Below are positions 9,771 through 18,320 of a stretch of DNA of 64,000 nucleotides, one piece after another. Origin of the DNA: Dyadobacter pollutisoli (GTDB taxonomy: Bacteria; Bacteroidota; Bacteroidia; Cytophagales; Spirosomataceae); assembly GCF_026625565.1 (NCBI RefSeq), contig NZ_CP112998.1:4094501-4158500 (forward strand), read 5' to 3'. Position 1 is the first letter of the stretch; the number at the start of each line of letters is the position of its first letter. A model generated the notes under the pieces. It worked only from the letters and a program-made list of their open reading frames with translations. It was not told the origin of the DNA and searched no databases. The translations under genes were made by a program, and so were the position numbers.

Positions 9771-10268
9771 ATGAATAAAGAGTCTTACTCTTATCGCAAA
9801 TCTGGCGATGCCAATCTTTACTTTTTTGTTAGTGAAGGCACTTATGGAAACATTACGAAATCAGTGTCAATTACCAGAATTTTAAGCGAGTTCACTAACC
9901 TCCCGGGTCAAGAAATTTACAATCTCGCATTCGGTGATTTTAAGATTATCAACGGACAATGGATGATTGACGACAGTTCCAGGAGCAACAATGGTGATAT
10001 GCCAAAAGTTATCGCAACTGTTGCAAAGGTCGCCATCGAATTCATGCATAAAAATGAAACTGCAATTTTGTCTTTCTCCGGATTTATGGATAAAAAATCT
10101 TTCGAGCTTGGACGAAATCAAAGGACTAATCTCTACCAGAGGGCTATAAACTCAAATTTTGAGGAGTTGTGCAAATCATTCGAGATAATCGGCGTTGTTA
10201 AGGATCACATTGAAGAATACGTTCTAGGAACCAAATATGATAGGATCTTGATCAAATGTAAAAAATAG
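9771..10268 (+). CDS. DUF6934-type hypothetical protein
   Basis: The 165-residue cytoplasmic protein starts MNKESYSYRKSGDANLYFFVS. The overall pattern resembles the Bacteroidota family DUF6934: an early beta-rich part, LAFGDFKIINGQWMIDD, then a helical VIATVAKVAIEFMH and the end segment LGTKYDRILIKC. Its function is unknown. It has no signal peptide, membrane helix or recognisable catalytic motif. Two small paralogous ORFs follow on the same strand (from 10300 and 10584), which suggests a small accessory module. The family assignment is from memory of the sequence pattern. Confidence 0.65.
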   Translation: MNKESYSYRKSGDANLYFFVSEGTYGNITKSVSITRILSEFTNLPGQEIYNLAFGDFKIINGQWMIDDSSRSNNGDMPKVIATVAKVAIEFMHKNETAILSFSGFMDKKSFELGRNQRTNLYQRAINSNFEELCKSFEIIGVVKDHIEEYVLGTKYDRILIKCKK

Positions 10269-10299
10269 GTTAAATTTGAATGAATCAATCTACAACACT

Positions 10300-10497
10300 A
10301 TGCCGTCTATTAAAGAAAATTCCCAAAAAGCACTGGAAGAAATTGACACTCCATTTTCTTCCAGTGATCCTTCTCATCTCTCTGAGGAGGCACTCTTTGA
10401 AATTATAGCTCAGTCACCATTCTTCAAGAAAAAACATCAGGAAGCCGAGGAAGCATTGTTAAAAGTAGATTGGTCCCAGATTTCTAAAAAATCGTAG
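10300..10497 (+). CDS. small hypothetical protein, paralogue of the 10584 ORF
   Basis: The longest frame opens with TTG at 10276, but the ATG at 10300 gives a 65-residue protein starting MPSIKENSQKA. That aligns with the start MPATKEKSQKA of the ORF 220 bases downstream, so I prefer it. The two share the core P-F-F-K-x-K and the end L-x-K-V-D-W-S. The protein is acidic and Lys/Glu rich, probably helical, without membrane segments. I do not recognise the family. Size, tandem arrangement and linkage to DUF6934 would suit an antitoxin-like or adaptor protein, but nothing proves this. Confidence 0.55.
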   Translation: MPSIKENSQKALEEIDTPFSSSDPSHLSEEALFEIIAQSPFFKKKHQEAEEALLKVDWSQISKKS

Positions 10498-10583
10498 AAG
10501 TAAGTATTCCTTACGAAACTTATTGGCCATACGAGCCGTATTCATCCAAATTCGTAAATTAAATTCTGTAAGTCACATACATT

Positions 10584-10787
10584 ATGCCAGCGACGAAAGA
10601 AAAATCACAAAAAGCAAGCAAAGAATTGCCAGGAAAAGTTACCCCGGATGACTCTTTTCCTGAAATTAATGAAGCTCTGTTTGCGCGATTAGCCGAAGAT
10701 CCTTTCTTCAAAGAAAAAAATAGGCGAATGACCGAAATTCTCGAAAAAGTAGATTGGTCTGGATTCAAAGAAAAACATAAGAAATAA
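10584..10787 (+). CDS. small hypothetical protein, paralogue of the 10300 ORF
   Basis: This 67-residue ORF starts with ATG at 10584 and is a diverged tandem copy of the ORF at 10300. Shared features are the MP-x-x-KE-x-SQKA start, a central EALF-x-x-(L/I)A-x-x-PFFKEK segment and the L-x-KVDWS end. Retention of the same blocks in both copies argues that both are real coding sequences. The function is unknown. It is convergent with the sulfatase gene, whose stop is 8 bases away, so it is the last gene of the plus-strand group that begins at 9771. Confidence 0.55.
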   Translation: MPATKEKSQKASKELPGKVTPDDSFPEINEALFARLAEDPFFKEKNRRMTEILEKVDWSGFKEKHKK

Positions 10788-10794
10788 TCTTACT

Positions 10795-12609
10795 TCACTT
10801 CCCTAATTTCTCCAAAAGCACCCTGGCAGCCCTAATATCATAATCGAACATCTCCGGTTTCTGGTCTGCTATCTTTCTGGCAAGCCCTAGCGCAGGTTCT
10901 ACATCTTTTCCAGTCAAATCCAGAATGTTTAATGATTGCAGGCGAACATAAGGGTTATCACTTTTCAACGTTTCTGTTAAGGCCGTCATTGCTCCCGATT
11001 TGTCCGTGTTTGTGACATACAATGCTTCCGCCGCTGCAATCCGAACTGCTGGCTCTGAATCATTCAATGACTTTTTGAGCTGTTCCTTGGCTGAGCCATC
11101 TTTCAAAATTGCAAGACCAGTCGCAGCCCAGTACCTTACTACCGGATCTGGGTCAGTCAGTCTTTTGATCAATTCTTTGGAATGCGCACCGTTTCGAGAG
11201 GAAGCCATATCTGCCGTCGCAATGATCTTTTCAAGGTGATATTGGCCACTTCTCGCATAATCGTACAGCGGTGTTTTCTTCGCTATTTCAAATAGTATGG
11301 CTTCCGGAATAAAGCCCACATCTTTCAGACTGCGCACCCATTGATCATTGGCTTTTCGCAAACGCAGCAGGTCCGACTTGTATTTTGGATCCTCCGCCAG
11401 ATTACGAATGTTATGCGGATCTGCTTCCACATCGAATAGTTCCTCGGCGGGCTTCGGCTCCCAAAATTTAGACTGATCAGCATTCAGCTTCCCCGCTTTG
11501 TAAGCATCCTCCCAGGATTTCACCGACGGCGCACGCCACAGATATTCAAGGTATTGGCCATAAATTTTGTTAGGCAAATAATTACGGATGTAACGGTACT
11601 TTTTGTCACGAACAGATCGGGACATATCAATCCGCTCGTCCATCCTTCCCCGAAACCCGTACGCATACTGCGGTTCTGGCCTTTGCTGTTTCCCCAAAAA
11701 AGCCCCTCCCTGCATATAACCAGGCACTTTGATGTCGGTGAGGCTCAAAACAGTCGGCGCAAAGTCGAGAAAAGTTACCAGCCGGTCCGACGTAGTACCC
11801 TGTTTTTCCTTTGCCAGATGCGCATACTTTGCCGGCAAATGAATAATCAGCGGCACATGCAATCCCGACTCATACATAAATCGCTTACTTCGCGCCAACA
11901 CACCACCATTATCTGCATAATAAAAAACAATGGTGTTCTCCGCCAATCCTTCATCCTCCAACTCCTCCAACAGTTTCGCAAACTGCCTGTCCATTTCTTC
12001 CAGCTTGTCATAGTACTGCGCCCAATCGTGTTTCAACTCAGGAGTGGCCGGATGGTAAGGTGGCAAAACCACTTTTTCCGGGTCGTGTTGTAATGAGGCT
12101 ACCGGCTCATGCAGTGAACTTTCATGCGAAACATTCAGGTTAAAAACTGCGAAAAAAGGTTGGCCCGGCTTGCGGTTCTTGTAAGTAGCCTTATTGCTCG
12201 ACTCGTCCCAAGCATCCTCAGATTGATCGTCCGTATTATAATCTTTTTTAGCATTATTGGTAGTATAGTACCCGGCTTCCCGTAAATACCGAGGGAAGAA
12301 TTTAACGAAATCGGGCACAGGGTAGCTACTACGCATGTGTTCCGTGCCTAGAGAAGGTGGGTACATGCCCGTGATCAGTGTGTTACGCGAAGGCGCACAC
12401 ACGGGAGCTGTGGAAAATGCATTTTTGTACCGGATACTTTGGGAAGCGAATTTGTCAAGATTGGGCGTCGTAGCGAACTTGTCACCGTAGCTGCCGAGCA
12501 TAGTGGTGTTATCTTCACTGACGATCCACAAAATATTGGGACGATCTTGTGCATTGATTTTGCTAAAAACGAGGATCGTTAATAAAATTGCTACCAGTTG
12601 TTTTTTCAT
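10795..12609 (-). CDS. sulfatase with C-terminal HEAT-like repeats
   Basis: The 604-residue exported protein has a signal peptide (MKKQLVAILLTILVFSKINAQ), a type I sulfatase domain and a helical C-terminal tail. The formylglycine site is C71 in the consensus VCAPSRNTL followed by GMYP; metal ligands start at WIVSEDNTT. The segment TTNNAKKDYN is typical of the heparan N-sulfatase-like branch (SulfAtlas S1_8-like; this subfamily call is tentative). Residues about 485-590 form HEAT-like helical repeats (DPDPVVRYWAATGLA, SEPAVRIAAAEAL, NPYVRLQSLNIL). It removes sulfate from a polysaccharide, presumably in the periplasm, and is the last gene of the sulfatase PUL. Activity needs a maturation enzyme not present in this window. 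Confidence 0.88.
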   Translation of the reverse strand: MKKQLVAILLTILVFSKINAQDRPNILWIVSEDNTTMLGSYGDKFATTPNLDKFASQSIRYKNAFSTAPVCAPSRNTLITGMYPPSLGTEHMRSSYPVPDFVKFFPRYLREAGYYTTNNAKKDYNTDDQSEDAWDESSNKATYKNRKPGQPFFAVFNLNVSHESSLHEPVASLQHDPEKVVLPPYHPATPELKHDWAQYYDKLEEMDRQFAKLLEELEDEGLAENTIVFYYADNGGVLARSKRFMYESGLHVPLIIHLPAKYAHLAKEKQGTTSDRLVTFLDFAPTVLSLTDIKVPGYMQGGAFLGKQQRPEPQYAYGFRGRMDERIDMSRSVRDKKYRYIRNYLPNKIYGQYLEYLWRAPSVKSWEDAYKAGKLNADQSKFWEPKPAEELFDVEADPHNIRNLAEDPKYKSDLLRLRKANDQWVRSLKDVGFIPEAILFEIAKKTPLYDYARSGQYHLEKIIATADMASSRNGAHSKELIKRLTDPDPVVRYWAATGLAILKDGSAKEQLKKSLNDSEPAVRIAAAEALYVTNTDKSGAMTALTETLKSDNPYVRLQSLNILDLTGKDVEPALGLARKIADQKPEMFDYDIRAARVLLEKLGK

Positions 12610-12881
12610 TTGAATCGTTGTTTCGTTCCTAGCAATGTTGCATCGCTATGCGATTTTGGATGCATTAATGTATCGTTTTTGCTACCGCGCGCGGCCGCCG
12701 AGGTTGCATCGCTACGCGATTTGAAATATGTTTAATATACCGTTCTTTGCTACCGAGGTTACATCGCTACGCGATTCCTCATTCCGCAAGTGCCGTTAGG
12801 CACGTAACCTTGGCGGCCGCCTTTAGCACCGTTATTCACGTATTTTAAAATGCTCTCAGGCATGTAACAACACAACCTACA
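12610..12881. repeat. intergenic palindromic repeat cluster between two sulfatase genes
   Basis: This gene-free stretch of 272 bases carries three near-copies of GCATCGCTACGCGAT-type sequence (12637-12656, 12698-12722, 12753-12776), each an ATCGC/GCGAT hairpin. Copies two and three share the upstream CCGAGGTT. A second motif follows: GTGCC-GTTA-GGCAC at 12790-12803, continuing GTAAC, with a diverged copy near 12851-12868. GC-rich palindromes GCGGCCGC occur near 12691-12698 and 12812-12821. The layout resembles mobile intergenic palindromes (REP/BIME-like). It may form RNA hairpins between the two sulfatase cistrons. Confidence 0.7.
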
Positions 12882-15800
12882 TCATTTCCCAGTCCGCAAC
12901 TGCGCCTGCTGGCCCGGATCCAAATCAATCGTCACCTTGTTGATTTTTCCGGTATAGGCAAAAGGCACTTTGTAGGTGTCCCCTACCGGTGTCAGATCAT
13001 CAAACCCAACATTCACGCCTTCATGCAGATACAATGCATCCGAGGTTTTCCCAATCGCCGTCTCTCCTACTTTGACATTATTGGCATACAAACTGATCAC
13101 TCCTGTACCGTTCTGATCATATTTCACACTGGCTTTCAGCTCTGCTTTGCCAATTGGAAGCCTGGTATGTTCGGAGCTTACTGTATACTTCGTTCCATCA
13201 CCGACCGCGTATACAAACTGCAACTTATGATTTTGAATAAAAAAGCTCAGACCGCCCGCACTTCCTCCGCGCGACAACAACACACCCTCCGTTTTCACAC
13301 CCGGAATTTCTACATCAGCGATCAACGAAAATGAGCGTTTCAGTGCAAATGGACTGGCAATGTCAATGATCGTAGATTGACCAGGATATAGCACCACTTT
13401 ATCCACATCATTATAAGCGGTTGGCAATATAAAAGGCTCAGTACCATCTTTCAGCGGGTACACATTGTATTTCGTAGCCTCGCTTTCAAACAATGCACGC
13501 AGTTCTTTCAGTTTGGCTGGCTGTGCTGCCGAAAGGTCATTGGTTTCGTTAAAATCTTCATTCAGGTTATAAAGCTCCCATTTGTCTTTTTCAAACTCCT
13601 GCCCTCTTACGTGCAATGCACCGGCTTTCCAGCCATCTTTATAAATCGATCTCGAACCTTTAATCTCGTAATACTGAACCAGGTGGCGATTTTTCGCAGC
13701 AGCGTCATTTAAGCTGCAAACCAGGCTAGTACCTTCAATCGGATCCTGCTTGATACCATTCACAGCCACGGGTGCCTTGATGTTGGTCAGTTCCAAAGTC
13801 GTGGGCAAAATGTCGATCACGTGACCGTACTGGCTTCTGATACCGCCTTTTTCCTGAATGCGTTTTGGATAAAAGACAATCAACGGATTGTGGGTACCGC
13901 CTTCTGCATTGGCGTCCTGCTTCCACTGGCGGAACGGGACATTGGTAGCAGCGGCCCATCCCAGCGGATAATTCACTTTCGAAAACTCGGTACCGATCAG
14001 GTCAATCTGTTCCAGGTTCTTTTTGAGCCTTTGTGCCTCCGGCAATTCTGCGCCGAAATTATTGACAGTTCCTACAAATGTCCCCTCCTTACTCGCTCCA
14101 TTATCACCCACCGAAACGATCACCAAAGTATTATCCAGCTGCCCGGACTCTTTGATATGCCTGATCACCCGTCCAATTTCGTAATCCGTGTATTCCAAAA
14201 AGCCTGCGTAGGTTTCCATAAATCGCGCATACAGCTTCTGTTCGTCCGCCGAAAGCGAATTCCACTCCTTAATTCCCGGATTCCGGTCGGGTAGTTTGGT
14301 ATTTTTAGGGACAACGCCTAATTTGATCTGATTGGCCAGTACTTTTTCGCGGTACTCGTCCCAGCCTCCGTCAAATTTACCTTTATACTTGTCCGACCAT
14401 TGCTTTGTAACCTGATGCGGCGCATGGCCTGCACCCGTAGCGATGTACAGAAAAAACGGCTTATCCGGGCTTCCGGATTTTTGTCCTGACAAATAACTGA
14501 TCGCGCGATTGGCCAGTATCGCCGTCTCTCCTACTTTGACATTATTGGCATACAAACTGATCACTCCTGTACCGTTCTGATCATATTTCACACTGGCTTT
14601 CAGCTCTGCTTTGCCAATTGGAAGCCTGGTATGTTCGGAGCTTACTGTATACTTCGTTCCATCACCGACCGCGTATACAAACTGCAACTTATGATTTTGA
14701 ATAAAAAAGCTCAGACCGCCCGCACTTCCTCCGCGCGACAACAACACACCCTCCGTTTTCACACCCGGAATTTCTACATCAGCGATCAACGAAAATGAGC
14801 GTTTCAGTGCAAATGGACTGGCAATGTCAATGATCGTAGATTGACCAGGATATAGCACCACTTTATCCACATCATTATAAGCGGTTGGCAATATAAAAGG
14901 CTCAGTACCATCTTTCAGCGGGTACACATTGTATTTCGTAGCCTCGCTTTCAAACAATGCACGCAGTTCTTTCAGTTTGGCTGGCTGTGCTGCCGAAAGG
15001 TCATTGGTTTCGTTAAAATCTTCATTCAGGTTATAAAGCTCCCATTTGTCTTTTTCAAACTCCTGCCCTCTTACGTGCAATGCACCGGCTTTCCAGCCAT
15101 CTTTATAAATCGATCTCGAACCTTTAATCTCGTAATACTGAACCAGGTGGCGATTTTTCGCAGCAGCGTCATTTAAGCTGCAAACCAGGCTAGTACCTTC
15201 AATCGGATCCTGCTTGATACCATTCACAGCCACGGGTGCCTTGATGTTGGTCAGTTCCAAAGTCGTGGGCAAAATGTCGATCACGTGACCGTACTGGCTT
15301 CTGATACCGCCTTTTTCCTGAATGCGTTTTGGATAAAAGACAATCAACGGATTGTGGGTACCGCCTTCTGCATTGGCGTCCTGCTTCCACTGGCGGAACG
15401 GGACATTGGTAGCAGCGGCCCATCCCAGCGGATAATTCACTTTCGAAAACTCGGTACCGATCAGGTCAATCTGTTCCAGGTTCTTTTTGAGCCTTTGTGC
15501 CTCCGGCAATTCTGCGCCGAAATTATTGACAGTTCCTACAAATGTCCCCTCCTTACTCGCTCCATTATCACCCACCGAAACGATCACCAAAGTATTATCC
15601 AGCTGCCCGGACTCTTTGATATGCCTGATCACCCGTCCAATTTCGTAATCCGTGTATTCCAAAAAGCCTGCGTAGGTTTCCATAAATCGCGCATACAGCT
15701 TCTGTTCGTCCGCCGAAAGCGAATTCCACTCCTTAATTCCCGGATTCCGGTCGGGTAGTTTGGTATTTTTAGGGACAACGCCTAATTTGATCTGATTGGC

Positions 15801-16655
15801 CAGTACTTTTTCGCGGTACTCGTCCCAGCCTCCGTCAAATTTACCTTTATACTTGTCCGACCATTGCTTTGTAACCTGATGCGGCGCATGGCCTGCACCC
15901 GTAGCGATGTACAGAAAAAACGGCTTATCCGGGCTTCCGGATTTTTGTCCTGACAAATAACTGATCGCGCGATTGGCCAGTAATTCATTAAAATGCTTTC
16001 CATCCTGACGATCCGGTTCACGGTGCGCGCCTTCCCACAGTTCAGGATGCCACTGGTCAATGCTACCGCGGGATGGGAATCCGTAAAACTGCTCAAAACC
16101 ACGCCCAGTCGGCCAGCGATTGAATGGGCCCGCGGGCGTAAGATCAGCCAGCGGGGTAATGTGCCATTTGCCCAAGGCAAAAGTGTTGTATCCATTATCT
16201 TTCAGGATTTCGGCAATCGTCGCTTTTTCAAAAGGCATGATCGCGTCATAGCCTGGCGTACCAATCGCAGTTTCTGGGAATAGTCCCATATGGGCCGAAT
16301 GCTGGTTGCGCCCCGTAAGCAATGCAGCGCGGGTCGGTGCGCAAATCGCGGTGGTGTGGAAATTGGTGTAACGTAACCCATTATTGGCCAGACTGTCCAA
16401 CGTAGGGGTATTAATAAGCCCGCCGAATGTGCTTATCGCACCGAAACCAATGTCGTCCAGCAGAATCCATACGACATTAGGCGCGCCCTTGGGTGCTTTT
16501 TTTCCTTCCGGCCAAGCCTGCTGCGTTTCCGCGACGGTCTTTCCGATTTTTCCCTGATAAGGTTGTGTTGGCGCATGCTGGGCTACTGCGCTTGCCGACC
16601 ACAATGTAAACGCAGCCAAGGCCCAGCGATTGAAGCGTAATATTATTCTTTTCAT
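12882..16655 (-). CDS. arylsulfatase containing an exact internal tandem duplication
   Basis: I start at the ATG at 16655 (signal peptide MKRIILRFNRWALAAFTLW...AVAQ), two codons inside a longer TTG-initiated frame, giving 1257 residues. The sulfatase domain has its formylglycine site at C105 (ICAPTRAALLTG) and metal ligands in WILLDDIGFG. From about residue 225 a block of 488 residues occurs twice, identical at DNA level, before a unique 57-residue C-terminus. Removing one copy gives about 769 residues, normal for this arylsulfatase type with its C-terminal beta-sandwich. The second copy lacks the N-terminal segment with the catalytic Cys, so only the first can form an active site. It is either a very recent duplication or an assembly artefact. 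Arylsulfatase call high; protein form uncertain. Confidence 0.85.
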   Translation of the reverse strand: MKRIILRFNRWALAAFTLWSASAVAQHAPTQPYQGKIGKTVAETQQAWPEGKKAPKGAPNVVWILLDDIGFGAISTFGGLINTPTLDSLANNGLRYTNFHTTAICAPTRAALLTGRNQHSAHMGLFPETAIGTPGYDAIMPFEKATIAEILKDNGYNTFALGKWHITPLADLTPAGPFNRWPTGRGFEQFYGFPSRGSIDQWHPELWEGAHREPDRQDGKHFNELLANRAISYLSGQKSGSPDKPFFLYIATGAGHAPHQVTKQWSDKYKGKFDGGWDEYREKVLANQIKLGVVPKNTKLPDRNPGIKEWNSLSADEQKLYARFMETYAGFLEYTDYEIGRVIRHIKESGQLDNTLVIVSVGDNGASKEGTFVGTVNNFGAELPEAQRLKKNLEQIDLIGTEFSKVNYPLGWAAATNVPFRQWKQDANAEGGTHNPLIVFYPKRIQEKGGIRSQYGHVIDILPTTLELTNIKAPVAVNGIKQDPIEGTSLVCSLNDAAAKNRHLVQYYEIKGSRSIYKDGWKAGALHVRGQEFEKDKWELYNLNEDFNETNDLSAAQPAKLKELRALFESEATKYNVYPLKDGTEPFILPTAYNDVDKVVLYPGQSTIIDIASPFALKRSFSLIADVEIPGVKTEGVLLSRGGSAGGLSFFIQNHKLQFVYAVGDGTKYTVSSEHTRLPIGKAELKASVKYDQNGTGVISLYANNVKVGETAILANRAISYLSGQKSGSPDKPFFLYIATGAGHAPHQVTKQWSDKYKGKFDGGWDEYREKVLANQIKLGVVPKNTKLPDRNPGIKEWNSLSADEQKLYARFMETYAGFLEYTDYEIGRVIRHIKESGQLDNTLVIVSVGDNGASKEGTFVGTVNNFGAELPEAQRLKKNLEQIDLIGTEFSKVNYPLGWAAATNVPFRQWKQDANAEGGTHNPLIVFYPKRIQEKGGIRSQYGHVIDILPTTLELTNIKAPVAVNGIKQDPIEGTSLVCSLNDAAAKNRHLVQYYEIKGSRSIYKDGWKAGALHVRGQEFEKDKWELYNLNEDFNETNDLSAAQPAKLKELRALFESEATKYNVYPLKDGTEPFILPTAYNDVDKVVLYPGQSTIIDIASPFALKRSFSLIADVEIPGVKTEGVLLSRGGSAGGLSFFIQNHKLQFVYAVGDGTKYTVSSEHTRLPIGKAELKASVKYDQNGTGVISLYANNVKVGETAIGKTSDALYLHEGVNVGFDDLTPVGDTYKVPFAYTGKINKVTIDLDPGQQAQLRTGK
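13054..14517. repeat. 1464-bp tandem direct repeat, copy 1
   Basis: The sequence is identical to 14518-15981 as far as I could compare line by line. Its length of 1464 bases is exactly 488 codons, so the reading frame is kept. Homology stops abruptly outside the unit: position 13053 is A while 14517 is T. Only one base of overlap exists at the junction, so there is no longer homology to explain the event. Confidence 0.93.
14518..15981. repeat. 1464-bp tandem direct repeat, copy 2
   Basis: This is the second, immediately adjacent copy of the 1464-base unit. On the coding (minus) strand it is the first copy translated and stays fused to the real sulfatase N-terminus. The join in protein terms reads NNVKVGETA followed by ILANRAISYLSG. 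No base difference between copies was noticed. Confidence 0.93.
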
Positions 16656-16707
16656 TATCAATAATTTATGATGATAAATATTTAAAATTTAGATATTTGA
16701 AAGCTTG

Positions 16708-18300
16708 TCATTTGATGGTATTCCAATCCAAAACACCCACTTTACGTGACCATTCCAGCCATTCTTTTTGCAGCTGTATGACCTTTTCCGGATACTGGTT
16801 TGCCAGATTGTGCGTTTCGGTGCGGTCTTTCTTCAAATCATATAATTCCCACGGCTGGTTAATTTCCGCCACGAGCTTCCAGTCATTTTGCCGCACGGCC
16901 CTGCTGCCTTCATGCTCCCAGAAAACGGTTTTGGGCTTTGTCAACTGAGGATTTTTAAATAGATAAGTCAATGATTTCCCTTCGGCAGGTACTAGCTTTT
17001 TGTCATTGAATTCCGATGGATAATGTATCCCGGCCAAGTCCAAAAAAGTGGGCATAATGTCGGTAAGGTGCGCTACCTGATGGCTTATCGCGCCGGGCAT
17101 CACAGTTCCCGGGAAGTAGGCGATGAACGGTGAAGCGACGCCGCCTTCGTGTGTGTTTTTCTTGAATAATTTAAATGGCGTGTTGCTGACATTGCCCCAG
17201 GGCGGATCGTAGCTATCAATAGAAGCCACCGAGCCCGGTTCCCCATTTTTCTGTGATACATAGTCCCATTGTTTCACAGTATCACCACTTCCGCCATTGT
17301 CCGAAATAAAGAGGATCAGCGTGTTTTCGTCTTTTTTGAGCTGTTTCAATTTTTCCAAAACCTCGCCAATGCTATGATCCATCCGATCCACCATAGCTGC
17401 ATAAATCGCCATTCTGGTATCCCAATGCTCCTTTTCAGCATTCGAAAGTGAGTTCCAGTCCGGCGCATTCTCATACCTCTCCGAGAGTGTCCATTCTTTT
17501 GAAATAATACCCAGCTCTTTCTGCTTTTGATATCTGGCATCTCTCACCGAATCCCAACCTTGCAGGTACTTGCCCTTGTAGCGGGCAATGTCTTCCGGCA
17601 ACGCCTGGATCGGCCAGTGAGGGGCATTATAGGCCAGATAAAGGAAAAAAGGGTTAGTATCATCCTTCACTTTATCTAATGACTGAATCGCAAAATCGGT
17701 AATCGCCTGGGTAAGGTACTTCGAGGAATCCTGCCGGTAGATTTCCTTGCCATCGAGCAGGAATGTCACTTTCCGGCCATCGTTGTAAAGCGGCTCGGAG
17801 TTAAAATAGCTGCTGCCATTGTTCTGCAATGTGAATGAATGATCAAAACCGCGGTTGTTCGCCAGTGCAGACGGAACCAGACCCACGTGCCATTTGCCCG
17901 AAACAATCGTATGGTACCCAGCCTTTTTCAACAATTGGGCGATCGTCACACTGTTTTCATTCAGATAACCCTGATATGCCGGCGTTCCTTTGTCTTGAAC
18001 CATATCACCCACGCCTGCCTGGTGCGGATACAGGCCCGTCAAAAGAGAAGCACGTGACGGGCAGCACCTGCCACTGTTGTAGAACTGAGTAAGCCGCAAA
18101 CCATTGGCAGCCAGCCTATCGAGACTAGGCGTATTGATTTCCGAACCGAAACTCCCTAAATCCGAAAAGCCCAGATCGTCGGCCAGAATGAGGATGATAT
18201 TGGGCTTTTTGGATTGGCCCTGCGCATGGACAGCCGGCAGCCAAAGCCCCGTGACTATCCACACCAGGAATGCTATTATTTTTTTCAATGAATCAATCAT
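16708..18300 (-). CDS. arylsulfatase
   Basis: The ATG at 18300 is preferred because it begins a clean signal peptide (MIDSLKKIIAFLVWIVTGLW...VHAQ) and avoids overlapping the SusD stop; the protein is then 530 residues. It is a type I sulfatase: metal-binding ILADDLGFSDLG, formylglycine site C79 in CCPSRASLLTGLYPHQAG, a lysine/histidine set in SGKWHVG, and a late metal site in FISDNGGS. Length is normal. It hydrolyses sulfate esters on a carbohydrate, probably in the periplasm. The gene lies 20 bases after the SusD gene and 52 bases before the duplicated sulfatase, in one presumptive operon. Confidence 0.92.
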   Translation of the reverse strand: MIDSLKKIIAFLVWIVTGLWLPAVHAQGQSKKPNIILILADDLGFSDLGSFGSEINTPSLDRLAANGLRLTQFYNSGRCCPSRASLLTGLYPHQAGVGDMVQDKGTPAYQGYLNENSVTIAQLLKKAGYHTIVSGKWHVGLVPSALANNRGFDHSFTLQNNGSSYFNSEPLYNDGRKVTFLLDGKEIYRQDSSKYLTQAITDFAIQSLDKVKDDTNPFFLYLAYNAPHWPIQALPEDIARYKGKYLQGWDSVRDARYQKQKELGIISKEWTLSERYENAPDWNSLSNAEKEHWDTRMAIYAAMVDRMDHSIGEVLEKLKQLKKDENTLILFISDNGGSGDTVKQWDYVSQKNGEPGSVASIDSYDPPWGNVSNTPFKLFKKNTHEGGVASPFIAYFPGTVMPGAISHQVAHLTDIMPTFLDLAGIHYPSEFNDKKLVPAEGKSLTYLFKNPQLTKPKTVFWEHEGSRAVRQNDWKLVAEINQPWELYDLKKDRTETHNLANQYPEKVIQLQKEWLEWSRKVGVLDWNTIK

Positions 18301-18320
18301 GACCCTGTTTGAGAAGACTG

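Noticed and set aside
12637..12776. CRISPR-like repeats
   Set aside because: Only three imperfect short palindromes with unequal spacing; no spacers and no cas genes.
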